Shown here piece after piece: positions 1 to 10,550 of a stretch of 64,000 nucleotides of DNA. Below the pieces are notes generated by a model, which ran no database searches, was not told where the DNA came from, and worked only from the letters and a program-made list of their open reading frames with translations. Each line of letters starts with the position of its first letter. Position 1 is the first letter of the stretch. The stretch comes from Chitinophaga sedimenti. GTDB taxonomy: Bacteria; Bacteroidota; Bacteroidia; Chitinophagales; Chitinophagaceae. Location of the stretch: assembly GCF_023156195.1 (NCBI RefSeq), contig NZ_JAKUKA010000001.1, positions 2,170,001 through 2,234,000 on the forward strand, read 5' to 3'. Made by a program: the position numbers and the translations under genes.

Positions 1-1
1 G

Positions 2-2236
2 TTGATGGGCAATGCCATTCGTTTTATCACGTCAGCCGCTACCCCCACCGTGGGTAAAGTAGTGCTCAACATCGGCGACCAGGGTATTGCGGATGCGGGG
101 ATGAGAACGATCGGCTCCAGCAATACCGCGACCAATATCGTGGCGACCAACAGCAACTTTGCACAACCCGTTTTCTTCAATATTGAAGGAAGTGGCCAAT
201 TGAAAACAAGGGTCGCCAACAGTACGGTAACGTACCAGGTGGGCGCGGGGAACGTGTATAGCCCGGTTAGATTAACCAATGCGGGCACCGCCGATGTGAT
301 TGGCGTAGGGGTAAAAGCAGCCGTTGACTTACCGGTGACAGACAGCAGCAGGATCGTGAACAGACAATACAGCATTACGCCGGCAACAGCAGGCGTCACC
401 AATCTTACCGCCGCATTCGGCTGGTTGCCTGTTAGTCAGGCCACTAACTTCAGTATGGCGGGTACACTGGTACAGGGGCGCTACGACAATAACAGCTGGA
501 CAGAATCCTCCGCTACCATTTCGGGAGCAGGTACGCTGGCCAGTCCATACTACGCCACCGCGGCAGGGCATACCGCCTTCGGCAGCTTTGTAGTAGGCCA
601 ATCCGGCGCGGTGAAAGATATAGAACCACCTGTGGCTAAAGCAAAAGACGTAACGGTTACGCTGGGGCTGGACGGCACCGCGTCCATTACCGCAGAACAA
701 GTAAACGATGGTTCATCCGACAACAGCGGACAATTTACACTGGCCGTTACTCCGTCGCAGTTCACAATGGCTAATGTAGATACCGTTACCCTAACGGTGA
801 CAGATGCCACGGGCAATACCGCGATCGCGAAAGCCCCGGTTACCGTGAATAAACGGACCGCAACGATCAGGTACAGCGGCGACAGCACCGGACAATATTC
901 CCATCAGCAGGCGCTGGCTGCAATACTTACCGATAAAGAAACCGGCACCGTACTACCCGGCAAAACCATTCATTTCGACCTGGGCAACCAGGCCGTTCCT
1001 GCGATGACGGATGCCAGCGGCAAAGCGGCGGCAAGCCTTGCGATTAACCAGGCGCCGGGTGCTTATATCCTGAAGCCGGTATTCGACGGCGATGCATTGT
1101 TCCTTACCGCTGCCGACAGTACCGCGTTCACTATTCTGCCTGAAGATGCAAGAATACACTATACGGGCAGCACGTTCGCCAGCACAGGTACCGTTACCTT
1201 AAGCGCAACCGTCCGCGACTTTACACCGGGCGGTGATATAGCAAATGCCACCGTTACCTTTATTGACCGTACGACCAACACTGCGATCGCTACCGTGCCG
1301 GTTACACCAGCGGGTACCGCGACCTACAACTGGCCGGTGAACCTGGGCGCAGCAAGTGCGAAAGAATTCACGATTGGAATGATAGCAGGCGGTTACTACC
1401 AGCGTAACGCATCGGAAGAAAACACGATCGTTACCGTAGCGCAGTCCGTGAATGGCCTCGTGAGCGGCGGCGGTTACCTTGTTCTGAACCGTGCTGCGGG
1501 CACCAAAGCCGGCGATGCAGGCAGCACCAACAACTTTGGCTTCCATGTGAAATACAACACCCGCAGCAGAAGCCTCGAAGGCAGCTTTAATACGATTATC
1601 CGCAAAACGGAAGCGAACGGATTACGCGTGTACCAGGTGAAAGGCAACACGCCTACCCTGTTAACGGCCACCCCGGCCTTTGGCCCGATACCGGCGAAAT
1701 CGCTCTTTACCGGCAAGGCGAGCATCCATGACATCACCAACCCGGCGGCCCCGGTATTGGTAGAGGATAACGCCATTATGTTCGTGGAAATGAGCGATCG
1801 CGGTACAAGCGGCGACGCCATTGCGCTATCGGTACGGAACAGGTACGGGAGCTTATGGTTTGCGAGCAACTGGTACGCCATCCTGAATGTAGAACAGGCA
1901 CTCGCCGGCGGCAATGTAAGTGTGAACAGCAAACTTCCGTTACTGCTGGCAACATTGTCCGTAATTCCAGAGCAAACTGCTGTCAGCGGACAACTGAGCG
2001 TAACACTGGCGCCCAATCCAACGGTTAATCATACCAACGCCATCGTGAAGGCCGATCCTGCGAAGGGCGCCATCTACATTAACGTGTATGACATCACCGG
2101 CAACCTCGTGGAAACCAGGAGAGCGGAACCGACCAGTTCGAATATCGAGATCGGCAGGGCTTACAAAGCCGGGCTGTATATCGTGGTCGTAACCCAGGGC
2201 GGGGCACAGCAAACCGTGAAGTTGATCAAACAGTAA
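2..2236 (+). CDS. T9SS-exported protein with Ig-like repeats, C-terminal part (5' end outside window)
   Basis: The frame is open from the left window edge, so the true start lies upstream. The visible 744 residues hold beta-rich Ig-like modules. One is HYR-like (about residues 205-285, beginning DIEPPVAKAKDVTVTLG), followed by Big-type repeats near 285-480. The last 80 residues form a type A T9SS sorting domain (INVYDITGNLVE... GLYIVVVTQGG... VKLIKQ). By family knowledge such proteins are secreted through the Bacteroidota type IX system and attached to the cell surface or released. No catalytic domain is visible in this part. The substrate or ligand is unknown. Confidence 0.85.
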   Translation: MMGNAIRFITSAATPTVGKVVLNIGDQGIADAGMRTIGSSNTATNIVATNSNFAQPVFFNIEGSGQLKTRVANSTVTYQVGAGNVYSPVRLTNAGTADVIGVGVKAAVDLPVTDSSRIVNRQYSITPATAGVTNLTAAFGWLPVSQATNFSMAGTLVQGRYDNNSWTESSATISGAGTLASPYYATAAGHTAFGSFVVGQSGAVKDIEPPVAKAKDVTVTLGLDGTASITAEQVNDGSSDNSGQFTLAVTPSQFTMANVDTVTLTVTDATGNTAIAKAPVTVNKRTATIRYSGDSTGQYSHQQALAAILTDKETGTVLPGKTIHFDLGNQAVPAMTDASGKAAASLAINQAPGAYILKPVFDGDALFLTAADSTAFTILPEDARIHYTGSTFASTGTVTLSATVRDFTPGGDIANATVTFIDRTTNTAIATVPVTPAGTATYNWPVNLGAASAKEFTIGMIAGGYYQRNASEENTIVTVAQSVNGLVSGGGYLVLNRAAGTKAGDAGSTNNFGFHVKYNTRSRSLEGSFNTIIRKTEANGLRVYQVKGNTPTLLTATPAFGPIPAKSLFTGKASIHDITNPAAPVLVEDNAIMFVEMSDRGTSGDAIALSVRNRYGSLWFASNWYAILNVEQALAGGNVSVNSKLPLLLATLSVIPEQTAVSGQLSVTLAPNPTVNHTNAIVKADPAKGAIYINVYDITGNLVETRRAEPTSSNIEIGRAYKAGLYIVVVTQGGAQQTVKLIKQ

Positions 2237-2256
2237 AACCAGCAAACAGAAAACCA

Positions 2257-2284
2257 GCAGCCGCCTCCCACCAGGGGCGGCTGC
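2257..2284 (+). terminator. hairpin after the T9SS protein gene
   Basis: GCAGCCGCC (2257-2265) pairs with GGCGGCTGC (2276-2284), a 9-bp stem, 20 bases after the stop. The T tract downstream is weak, so termination is likely but not certain. Confidence 0.6.
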
Positions 2285-2310
2285 ACTCATTTAAGCACAT
2301 TCTGAATCAT

Positions 2311-2339
2311 TTGTTTCAAAATGCGTATATTTGCATTTT
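2311..2339 (+). promoter_or_regulatory. tetR promoter with -7 box and possible operator
   Basis: TATATTTG at 2326-2333 matches the Bacteroidota -7 consensus TAnnTTTG and lies 19 bases before the tetR ATG. AAAATGC (2318-2324) and GCATTTT (2333-2339) form an inverted repeat around the box. TTGTTTCAAAA (2311-2321) recurs inverted at 2946-2956 ahead of msrB, as expected if TetR controls both units. Confidence 0.55.
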
Positions 2340-2352
2340 AACGCAGATCACT

Positions 2353-2931
2353 ATGCCGCGGAACGTCGCATTTAACGAAGAGCAGGCTATTCAATATGCC
2401 ATGGAAGTATTCTGGGAGAAGGGTTACAACGGCACCTCGTTGCGCGACCTCACCGATGCCATGAAAATCAATAGCAGCAGCCTGTACAACACGATCGGCG
2501 ACAAACAGGAGCTATTTGTACGGTGCATCCGGCATTATACGGAACTCCGGAATAAAGACCTCCAGCGGCGTATTAAAAGCAATGCTTCTCCCCTCCAGAT
2601 ATTAATTCAGTATATAAACGATGCCGTAACACTCATCACCAGTAAGGCCAACAGCTGCATGGCGGTAAAAACGGCGTTCGAGGTTGCTAATAAAGATGTA
2701 AGGATCAAAGAAATACTCAAGCTGGATGGCGAAAATACCTACCGCTTTTTGTGCTTATTGATCAACAGCGCCATCCGCCAGAAAGAAATATCGGATACCG
2801 AAAACCCGGAGTTGCTGGCCGACTACCTCATGAGCATGCTCACCGGATGGTACGAATCTTATATCGTTCATAAGGATGCGGATAAGATCCGGAATATGGC
2901 ACAGTATTTTATCCATCAACTATCGAAGTAA
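2353..2931 (+). CDS. TetR/AcrR family transcriptional regulator
   Basis: The protein has 192 residues. I start it at ATG 2353 because an upstream in-frame ATG lies before the -7 box. The N-terminal helix-turn-helix is typical of TetR (QAIQYAMEVFWEKGYNGTSLRDL, then SSSLYNTIGDKQELF at about residues 12-50). The C-terminal all-helical ligand domain is unspecific. It lies upstream of msrB and the flavin monooxygenase in the same direction, and a shared 11-nt sequence in both promoter regions suggests it represses itself and that unit. The ligand is not predictable. Confidence 0.88.
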   Translation: MPRNVAFNEEQAIQYAMEVFWEKGYNGTSLRDLTDAMKINSSSLYNTIGDKQELFVRCIRHYTELRNKDLQRRIKSNASPLQILIQYINDAVTLITSKANSCMAVKTAFEVANKDVRIKEILKLDGENTYRFLCLLINSAIRQKEISDTENPELLADYLMSMLTGWYESYIVHKDADKIRNMAQYFIHQLSK

Positions 2932-2945
2932 AAAAATTTGACTCG

Positions 2946-2956
2946 TTTTGAAACAA
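2946..2956. promoter_or_regulatory. putative TetR operator ahead of msrB
   Basis: TTTTGAAACAA is the exact reverse complement of 2311-2321 in the tetR promoter. It lies about 40 bases before the msrB start, inside a wider TGAAA/TTTCA inverted repeat. Confidence 0.4.
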
Positions 2957-2994
2957 TCATTTCAGTATATAGTGATCACACAAAATAGTTTATC

Positions 2995-3440
2995 ATGTTA
3001 AAATGGACGGATGTTGTAGGGTTTGCCAGCAAAGGCAATCCGAAACCTGATAAAAAGGTGGTAAAAACAGCGGACGAGTGGCAGCAAGTGCTGACGCCCG
3101 ACCAATTCAAAATAACACGTTTGCATGGCACGGAAAGGGCGCACAGCTCCGATATGTGCTCCCGTTTCGAACCGGGAAAATATGCCTGCGTTTGTTGCGG
3201 CACCTTGCTGTTCGACGGCAGCGAGAAATATGAAAGCGGCACCGGCTGGCCTTCCTTCACGCAGCCTATCACCGAAAATGCAGTGGCTTATCATAAAGAC
3301 GAAAGCTACGGCATGGTGCGGATAGAAGCCCTCTGTAACACCTGCGATGCCCACCTGGGGCACGTGTTCCCGGACGGACCGGCGCCCAGTGGATTAAGAT
3401 ATTGTATGAACGCACTGGCGTTAAAAAAGAAGAGCACTAA
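2995..3440 (+). CDS. msrB: peptide-methionine (R)-S-oxide reductase MsrB
   Basis: It reduces methionine-R-sulfoxide in proteins in the cytoplasm. Diagnostic features are the zinc motifs CVCC and CNTC, the GTGWPSF block and the catalytic cysteine in RYCMNALALK near the C-terminus. As read, the frame runs on to 3525 through 85 bases of the next gene with an unrelated tail. Adding one A to the run 3422-3427 gives an end KKEEH and a stop at 3438-3440 that overlaps the next ATG as TAATG, so I give that end. The length is then about 148 residues, normal for the family. Confidence 0.88.
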
Positions 3441-4465
3441 TGGAAACAACGAAAAAGAACGTCGCCTGGTCACTCCTCGAACTGGCGACGATACCACAAG
3501 GCGTTACCATCGAGGAAACGCTTAAACATAGCGTAGACCTCGCGCAAAAAGCGGAGCAACTGGGCTACCGCCGCTTCTGGCTGGCGGAGCACCATAACTT
3601 CGTGCACATCGCCAGCGTGGCTACGCCGGTACTCATCGGCCACATCGCCGGCAATACGAAAAGCATCCGGGTAGGCTCCGGCGGCGTGATGCTGCCCAAT
3701 CACTCCCCGCTGATCGTGTCGGAGCAATTCGGCACACTCGGCCGGCTGTTCCCCAACCGGATAGACCTGGGACTAGGCAGGGCGCCCGGCACCGACCAGG
3801 TAACCGCGCACGCCATCCGCAGCGACCGGATGAAAGCCGTACACAATTTCCCCGGGGAGATTGAACAGATACAACAATACTTTTCAAAGGATAACAGCGC
3901 GTCGCAGGTACGGTCCGTGCTGTCCGAAGGCACCAACGTACCGCTGTACATTTTAGGCTCCAGCCTGGACAGTGCACACCTGGCGGCAAAGATGGGCCTC
4001 CCCTATGCCTTTGCCAGCCACTTCGCCACCGGCATGTTCCTGCAGGCCATCGATACCTACCGCAGAGAGTTCCGTCCGTCGGCCGCACTGGACAAACCAT
4101 ACATCATCGCCGGCGTGAACGTGATCGCCGCCGATACGGAGGAAGAGGCGCAGCACAACTTCACCTCACTGGTAAAGATGATGCTGGGCGTATTCACTGG
4201 CAAAAGCGAGCCATTGCAGCCCCCCGCCGAATTAACACCAGAGCTGCGCCGCGTGCTGCAGGACCCGATGTTCCGGGACCTGTTAAGGTATTGTTTCGTG
4301 GGCACTAAGGAGCAGGTAGCGGACAGTCTTGACAAGTTCCTCGAAGATACGGGTGTGGATGAATTGATGGTGGTGACAAACGCGTACGATCATCAGTTCA
4401 GGCTACGGTCTTTTGAGATATTGGCGGAAGTGATGAAGGAAAGACATGAACTGACGAAAGCCTGA
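3440..4465 (+). CDS. LLM-class flavin-dependent oxidoreductase (MsnO8-like)
   Basis: A 341-residue luciferase-like TIM barrel. The family signature is visible as LAEHHN (about residue 48), GSGGVMLPNHSPL (about 78-90) and DLGLGRAPGTDQ (about 110-121), with the C-terminal GTKEQVADSL helix region. It probably uses reduced FMN on an unknown organic substrate. Its ATG overlaps the inferred msrB stop (TAATG), which implies translational coupling in a TetR-linked oxidative-stress operon. A strong terminator follows. Confidence 0.88.
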   Translation: METTKKNVAWSLLELATIPQGVTIEETLKHSVDLAQKAEQLGYRRFWLAEHHNFVHIASVATPVLIGHIAGNTKSIRVGSGGVMLPNHSPLIVSEQFGTLGRLFPNRIDLGLGRAPGTDQVTAHAIRSDRMKAVHNFPGEIEQIQQYFSKDNSASQVRSVLSEGTNVPLYILGSSLDSAHLAAKMGLPYAFASHFATGMFLQAIDTYRREFRPSAALDKPYIIAGVNVIAADTEEEAQHNFTSLVKMMLGVFTGKSEPLQPPAELTPELRRVLQDPMFRDLLRYCFVGTKEQVADSLDKFLEDTGVDELMVVTNAYDHQFRLRSFEILAEVMKERHELTKA

Positions 4466-4484
4466 TCATAATATATTTATAAAG

Positions 4485-4520
4485 AGCAGCTGCACCGCTA
4501 TATGGTGCAGCTGCTTTTTT
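4485..4520 (+). terminator. intrinsic terminator after the flavin monooxygenase
   Basis: AGCAGCTGCACC (4485-4496) pairs perfectly with GGTGCAGCTGCT (4504-4515), followed by a T run to 4520. Confidence 0.9.
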
Positions 4521-4561
4521 ATGCACGGACCTTAAATATTTATTGTACTTTCGCCCCGCAA

Positions 4562-4745
4562 TTGGTTCCTAACACCATGTTCAATCGTGTTAGGAATAAT
4601 AGGGAATCAGGTGCAAATCCTGAGCAGACCCGCTACTGTAAGTTCTATACAACGCTTTAGCAATCTAATTGCCACTGTCCCGACGAAACAAGGGATGGGA
4701 AGGCAGCTAAAAGCGAGAACAAGCCAGGAGACCTGCCAATGCAGA
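4562..4745 (+). ncRNA. cobalamin riboswitch controlling the B12 uptake locus
   Basis: The conserved core is present in order: a GGGAATCAGGTG segment, GCAGACCCGCTACTGTAAG (about 4622-4641), GCCACTGTCCCG with GGGATGGGAAGGC, and the B12 box AGCCAGGAGACCTGCC at 4722-4737. A -7-like TACTTTCG sits at 4546-4553 just upstream. It lies 115 nt before the BtuB-like gene, so adenosylcobalamin should repress uptake. Boundaries are approximate. Confidence 0.93.
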
Positions 4746-4859
4746 TAGTTTTAAAGCTTTCGGGAATAAGGCTTTGAATAGACTTACACTGATTCATTTC
4801 AGGATTTATTTGTTTTTGGTAAAGACTTCCCGTCAGCTATCCGAGGAATTCAACTATTG

Positions 4860-6909
4860 ATGTTTATGTCCAACCCATTAAAGGCGTTACTGGTAACGTT
4901 TTTAACTTTTATTGCCCATCACCTGCACGCACAGGATACGGTCAGTAACGTGAAGACGCTTCGCGGTGTAACTATTTTTAAATCCGTTTATAAAGAAGTG
5001 ATCCCTTCGCAGAAGCTGTCCGGCGACAACCTGAAAAGTTTGAACAGCTTTTCAGTAGCCGATGCTATCCGTTATTTCGCGGGCGTACAGGTAAAGGATT
5101 ACGGCGGCATCGGCGGCCTTAAAACCGTGGACATGCGCAGTATGGGTACCAACCACATGGGCGTATTCTACGACGGCATCCAGCTCGGCAACGCACAAAA
5201 CGGACAAATAGACCTTGGTAAGTTTTCGATGGATAATATCGAATCTATCTCCGTCTATAACGGGCAGAAGAGTGAGATCTTCCAGCCCGCCAGGGATTAC
5301 GGCTCCTCCGGCACGATTTATCTGCGCAGCCGCAAACCGGTATTCGACTCTTTAAAAACCACCCACTTCAAAGGCGTCTTTAAAACCGGTTCGTTCGATC
5401 TGATCAACCCTTCTCTCCTGTTCGAGCAAAAGCTCACCAAGAATATCAACGCTTCCTTCAGCAGTGAATATGTAAAGTCTTCGGGCCGTTACCCGTTCCG
5501 TTACAAGCGCGTATTTCATGAATCCGGCAACACTGCCTGGGACACAACCGCCATCCGCAAGAACGGCGACATCAGCGGACTGCGACTTGAGGGCGGCCTA
5601 TACGGCAACATCGATCGTGGTGTATGGAACGCGAAAGCATACTTCTATGATTCAGAAAGAGGCATCCCCGGCGCCATCGTGAACAACGTATGGAAACGCT
5701 CGCAACGCCAGTGGGACCGCAACTTCTTTGTGCAGGGATCTTTCCAGAAAAATATCCTGACAGGCTACGATCTGCAGGTAAACGCCAAGTACGCCAACGA
5801 TTACATGCGTTACCTGAACCCGGACACCACGCTGATGTACATCGATAATAACTTCCATCAGCAGGAATGGTACGGATCTGTAGCGAACAAATACAGCATT
5901 ACTAAAAAGATCGACATTAACCTGTCTACCGACTTCCAATACAATACGCTTAGTTCCAACCTCGACGGCTTTGTGTTTCCTGAGCGCTTCACGTCACTGG
6001 TGGCATTGGCGGGCGCGGCAGACTTTGGCGCCATAAAAATGCAGGCCAGTGTGCTGGGCACTTTTATCAAAGAACGGGTGGCCAGGGGCAACACCGCTGC
6101 CGGAGATTCAGCGGTGGCGGCGCCAGCAAAAATGAACTGACGCCGGCATTCTTTTTCTCTTACAAACCGTTGCCTAAAGCGGACTTCAACCTGCGGGCTT
6201 TTTATAAGAACATCTTCCGGATGCCCACCTTTAACGACCTGTATTACACGGATATCGGGAACATCAGCCTGCAACCGGAATACACGCACCAATACAACGT
6301 AGGTTTCCAGTATAAAAAGCACATCCCAAAGGCATCTGGCGCGAGTGGCAACTGCAATCTGATTTTTACTTCAACCAGGTGACGAATAAAATCGTCGCCG
6401 TACCCAAAGGCAGCGGCATGTACCGCTGGATGATGATGAACATCGGCACCGTGGAGATCAAAGGTATGGATGTAGTGACCGATCATTCCTTTGTGCTGCC
6501 CGCCGATGTGATCGTGAATCTCCGCGCCGCTTACACTTACCAGCTCGCGCAGGACTTTACAACACGTAAAAACCCGGAGCTGCAAAAGATTACCTACGGC
6601 GGACAGATACCGTATATCCCCTGGCATAGCGGTTCTATCATCTCGGGCATCCTGTATAAATCCTGGCGGCTGAACTACAGCTTCATATATGTCGGCGAGC
6701 GGTATCATAACTCCGCTAACATCCCCGAAAACTATGAGCAGCCATGGTATACCACCGACTTGTCGGCCTCCAAAGAAATTCAACTTAAAAAATGCCGCTT
6801 TAAAATATCGGGAGAAGTGAATAATGTACTGGACCAGGATTACGAAGTGGTGCTAAACTACCCGATGCCCAAGCGAAATTATAAACTCATTTTATCCATT
6901 GAATTATGA
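4860..6909 (+). CDS. btuB: TonB-dependent vitamin B12 receptor, BtuB-like (two frameshifts as read)
   Basis: An outer-membrane receptor with signal peptide, plug (about residues 40-160: LSGDNLKSLNSFSVADAIRY, DMRSMGTNHMGVFYDGIQLG) and 22-strand barrel. The reading frame changes twice. Adding one A at 6128-6132 and one A at 6328-6330 restores a continuous protein through YKKHIPKGIWREWQLQ to the terminal YKLILSIEL, about 683 residues. The gene follows a cobalamin riboswitch and overlaps the next lipoprotein gene by 4 bases (ATGA), so import of cobalamin is the likely role. An ATG at 4866 is an alternative start. Confidence 0.85.
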
Positions 6910-8047
6910 GAAAGTACCTGACAGGCTTTTTAGTGCTGCTATTGTTCTCCTGCCGGAAAGATGTGGCGGTATTCATCAATGAAGATACTTCGCTGGACTC
7001 AGCCGCACAAAACGGTTACGCCGGCTTTTACCTGCTGAACGAAGGCAATATGGGCAGCAATAAAAGCACCCTTGACTATTTCGACTATACCAAAGGCGAA
7101 TACAAACGGAACATCTACGCGGCCTACAACCCCACCGTCCCCAAAGAGCTGGGCGACGTGGGCAACGATATCGCCATCTACGGCAGCAGGCTTTATGCCG
7201 TGATTAATGCATCGAATAAGGTAGAAGTAATGGATGCAAGAACGGCGAAAAGAATCGGCCAGGTCGAAATTCCCAACTGCCGGTATATTAAGTTCGATAA
7301 AGGATTTGCGTACATCACGTCTTACGCGGGGCCTATTGAAATCAACCCAAATTATGCGCAGAAAGGATATGTCGCGAAAGTGGACACCGCCACGCTGGCC
7401 ATTACAGATAAATGCATAGTAGGCTATCAACCCGACAATCTTGACATATCGAACGGCAACATCTATGTAGCCAACTCCGGCGGCTACATGGGCGCCGGCA
7501 ACACCGAAAAATACGAGCGTACCGTTTCGGTCATCAGCCTCGCCACTTTTAAAGAGAACAAACGGATCGACGTGGCCTATAACCTGCACCATGTAAAGGC
7601 AGATAAACGCGGTGATCTTTGGGTAACCTCCAGGGGGATTATAAACAACTTCCCTCCCGGCTTTACTTCATCGATAAAGACCTGCAGGCGGTAACGGACA
7701 CCCTGCCCATCGCCGTCAGCAATTATTACCTCGATGGCGACTCGCTTTACGTATACAGCACCGAATGGAGTTACATCACCTACTCCAATGTAATCAGCTA
7801 TGGCATTGTGAACACCCGCACACGTGAGATCGTGACCCGCGCCTTTATTACCGACGGAACCGACAAAGAGATCGAGATCCCATATGGAATTATGGTACAC
7901 CCCGTGACGAAGGATATTTATGTGACCGACGCAGGCAACTACGTGTCACCCGGCATGTTGTACTGCTTTTCCAAAGAAGGAAAAAAGAAATGGAGCGTCC
8001 GTACCGGCGACATACCCGCACATTTTGCATTATTACCCAAACTATAG
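6906..8047 (+). CDS. BtuG-like surface beta-propeller lipoprotein (DUF5074/YncE type; one frameshift)
   Basis: The N-terminus is a lipoprotein signal (LLLFSCRK). The body has YncE-like propeller repeats: FYLLNEGNMGSNKSTLDYFD, GNDIAIYGSRLYAVINASNKVEVMD, PDNLDISNGNIYVANSGGY. As read the frame breaks at the G run 7633-7637, and one added G joins TSRG to DYKQLPSRLYFIDKDLQ. In Bacteroides the BtuB partner BtuG is a surface B12-binding beta-propeller lipoprotein, and position right after the BtuB-like gene under a B12 riboswitch supports the same role here. The assignment is by architecture and context. Confidence 0.8.
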
Positions 8048-8068
8048 GACGATTCGAAAACAAACCAC

Positions 8069-9538
8069 ATGAAAAAATTCATCTTTCTGGCCCTGCTCGC
8101 CGGCGTTATTTTCGCTGCTTCCTCCTGCCGTAAAGAGCTGTACAATGCGCCCGACATTTCCGGTGTTGGAGAAGACACCGTTACCCTGAACATCGGTGAT
8201 AAACTGGTACTGGCGCCCAATGTGACCAACACGAAAGGCAACAGCTACTCCTGGTGGATCAATGGCAAAAAAGCCGCGGCAGGCCAGCTTAACTATACAT
8301 TTGAAGCTACCGAAGCCGGTAATTTCGATGTGGCGTTTAAAGTCAATAACAAAGGCGGCGCAGCCGAACAAACGTTCAAAATATTCGTGGAATCACCGAT
8401 CACCCTGGCCCTTGCCGATCAGCTGGCAGTGTCTATGTCGAACGTGCTGGATATTAAACCCACCATTACCGGCCCCGATCGTGACGACTACACCTATGTA
8501 TGGTCGCTCGGCGATTCGGTCATCGGCAAACAACGCGACCTCGCTTTCATTTACCCCGAAGCCGGCACTTTCCAGCTGACACTGCGTGCTGCCGCAGGCA
8601 AACAAACCACCACGATCACCCGGCCCATCACGGTAAATGCGGCCACCTATGTGAAGAACGCCTACACCCTGCTGGAATACCTGCCGGCGCCCTGTAAAGG
8701 CCATAACTGGTCCGTAATCGGCTATGCAGATTCCTGGAAATATGGTGTGGAGTTCCCGCTTTCTTACAATGATTACCTGGCTAAATCGACCCAATTACGT
8801 AAAGAGAACGCCGCTAACGGCCTCGTACTCGGTTCCTGGGGCGGATCAGCCACCTTTAAGTTTGATCATACGGTCGTAAATGCCGCCGGTAAACCCGACC
8901 TGGAAATGACCGCTATTTATTCCCGCCTCGATATTCCGGCCGTATATGTAGCCTATGACCGTAACAAAAACGGCAAACCGGATGCGGATGAATGGTACGA
9001 AATCAAAAACGAGGATTATGGCATCGAAGACTTACCGGATTACCAGGTCACTTACAGCGCCGGCAGACTGGAAACGGATGGCAGAAGGATCTACAACTAT
9101 TTCAACTGGGCAGATAACCAGGAAACCCCGGGGCAGGGCGAGGTACAATATGTTAAAGTGCTTACCAGCTCCATGACCATCGCCAATGTCATGTCTACCA
9201 AAGGCTTCTTTCCCGGTTACTACATGCCCGATACGGCCTCCAAAAAAATGGTGCTGATGGACGGATGGGCAAGCACTTTCACGCGTAAAGGAAAACGCAT
9301 CAGCAGGAACGTTTCCGGCGCGGTGCAGTTCCAGCAGAAATTGAATATTGATATCGATATGGCCGTAAATACCAAAGGTGAGTTCGTGCACTTACCGGGC
9401 ATCGATTTTATTAAAGTCCAGAAAGTAGTATATCCGTTCCAGCTGGATACCGGTGTAGGTATCGTAAAAGACTGGAACATGGAAGAAGGCAGGATCACGC
9501 AGGTATTCGGCATCCTGGACAGGCACTTAAAAAACTAA
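8069..9538 (+). CDS. PKD-domain surface lipoprotein in the B12 locus (paralogue 1)
   Basis: 489 residues, lipobox AASSC near residue 19. Two PKD-like beta-sandwiches follow (NSYSWWINGKK, DYTYVWSLGD; residues about 30-195). The second half shares blocks with the gene at 10551: YLPAP, G-WGG near residue 255, VAYDRNKNGKPDADEWYEIK, LPGIDFIKVQ. The DxNxNGxPDxDE loop resembles a calcium-binding site. I infer a surface cobalamin-binding or scaffold role from the locus. It is not assigned to a characterised protein. Confidence 0.75.
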   Translation: MKKFIFLALLAGVIFAASSCRKELYNAPDISGVGEDTVTLNIGDKLVLAPNVTNTKGNSYSWWINGKKAAAGQLNYTFEATEAGNFDVAFKVNNKGGAAEQTFKIFVESPITLALADQLAVSMSNVLDIKPTITGPDRDDYTYVWSLGDSVIGKQRDLAFIYPEAGTFQLTLRAAAGKQTTTITRPITVNAATYVKNAYTLLEYLPAPCKGHNWSVIGYADSWKYGVEFPLSYNDYLAKSTQLRKENAANGLVLGSWGGSATFKFDHTVVNAAGKPDLEMTAIYSRLDIPAVYVAYDRNKNGKPDADEWYEIKNEDYGIEDLPDYQVTYSAGRLETDGRRIYNYFNWADNQETPGQGEVQYVKVLTSSMTIANVMSTKGFFPGYYMPDTASKKMVLMDGWASTFTRKGKRISRNVSGAVQFQQKLNIDIDMAVNTKGEFVHLPGIDFIKVQKVVYPFQLDTGVGIVKDWNMEEGRITQVFGILDRHLKN

Positions 9539-9582
9539 AAGCCGGGCAACCCCAATATTTGTTTAACTCAAAACATGAACGC

Positions 9583-10508
9583 ATGAAAAACACATTTTTC
9601 CGTAAACCCCTGGTAGTAGCGATCACCTTTCTTGTTGCAGCAACAGCCTGTACCAAGCAGGGCGACGTACTGCCAGCAAAACTGAACAGCGAAGATGGAA
9701 AGAGTTCCGTCAACAAACTGTTATCGTCGTATACCATCGACTTTGAAGGAATCAGCAGCACGTACATGGCCGGCAACACCTCCTATGGCGACAACTGTTA
9801 TTCTACCTGGGGCGGCACCCAGATTGCGCCCTATGTACATACCCCAACCAACCTCCGGTTCGCCATCAAAGGCGCCGGTGGCAGTTCCCCGGTTGAATTC
9901 TGGGACGGTGGTTTTGTAGTGTCTGACTGGAACTATAAGGCCAATATTCCGGGCACCAGCGGTGACTGGTGGTACTCCTACTTGAACCAATGCAGCGTTT
10001 ATTCCGGCACCAGCGGCGCTAAAAACGGCGGTGCAGATGGCAGCAGCAACTTTGCCGTCATGTTTGGTTACGTAGATGACTACAACTACACCTATGCCAC
10101 CCGCCCAACACTTGATTTTACGTCGGGCAGCGGGGAGATCTCCGGTATGAAAGTATGCCTCTCTTCGTACACCTACGGGGTGATCATGAATGGTAACTCC
10201 TTCGGCAGTATCGGCAGCGGTACCCCATTGTCCGCCGTGCAGGGAGGAAACGGCTTCTTAACCTTACAGGCATATGGTTTCAACGGCAGCACGCCTACGA
10301 ATGGCGGTCTCCCCGTAGAAATCGACCTGGCCAGGTACCTTGGCGGCTCCGCAGTTGCGGGTCCTTTAACCTCTGGACTTATTTCGATTTATCTGCTTTA
10401 GGAACGGTTACCCGTGTTGAGTTCAACATCTCCGGTAACGACGCCGGCGACTACGGCCTTAATACACCCGCTTACGTGTGTATCGACGACGTGGAAGTAG
10501 CGTTATAG
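9583..10508 (+). CDS. DUF4465 lipoprotein (one frameshift near the 3' end)
   Basis: Signal lipoprotein (VAATACTKQ) followed by the DUF4465 fold: YTIDFEG, WDGGFVVSDWNYK, FAVMFGYVD. As read it stops at 10401. One extra base in the run 10363-10367 gives FNLWTYFDLSALGTVTRVEF and the typical ending VCIDDVEVAL with stop 10506-10508. DUF4465 proteins recur beside B12-type TonB receptors in Bacteroidota, so a surface role in cobalamin capture is inferred. The start at 9583 is chosen because a lipoprotein signal begins there. Confidence 0.78.
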
Positions 10509-10550
10509 TCAACATGCCCGGCTTTTTTAAAACATCATCAATCCGATAAA

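Noticed and set aside
329..2290. Several long minus-strand frames opposite the T9SS protein gene
   Set aside because: They are antisense shadows of the GC-rich coding frame, without protein-like motifs or promoters.
3440..3525. 85-base overlap of msrB with the flavin monooxygenase gene
   Set aside because: One extra A in 3422-3427 gives a TAATG overlap and a normal MsrB end, so the long overlap is probably an artefact.
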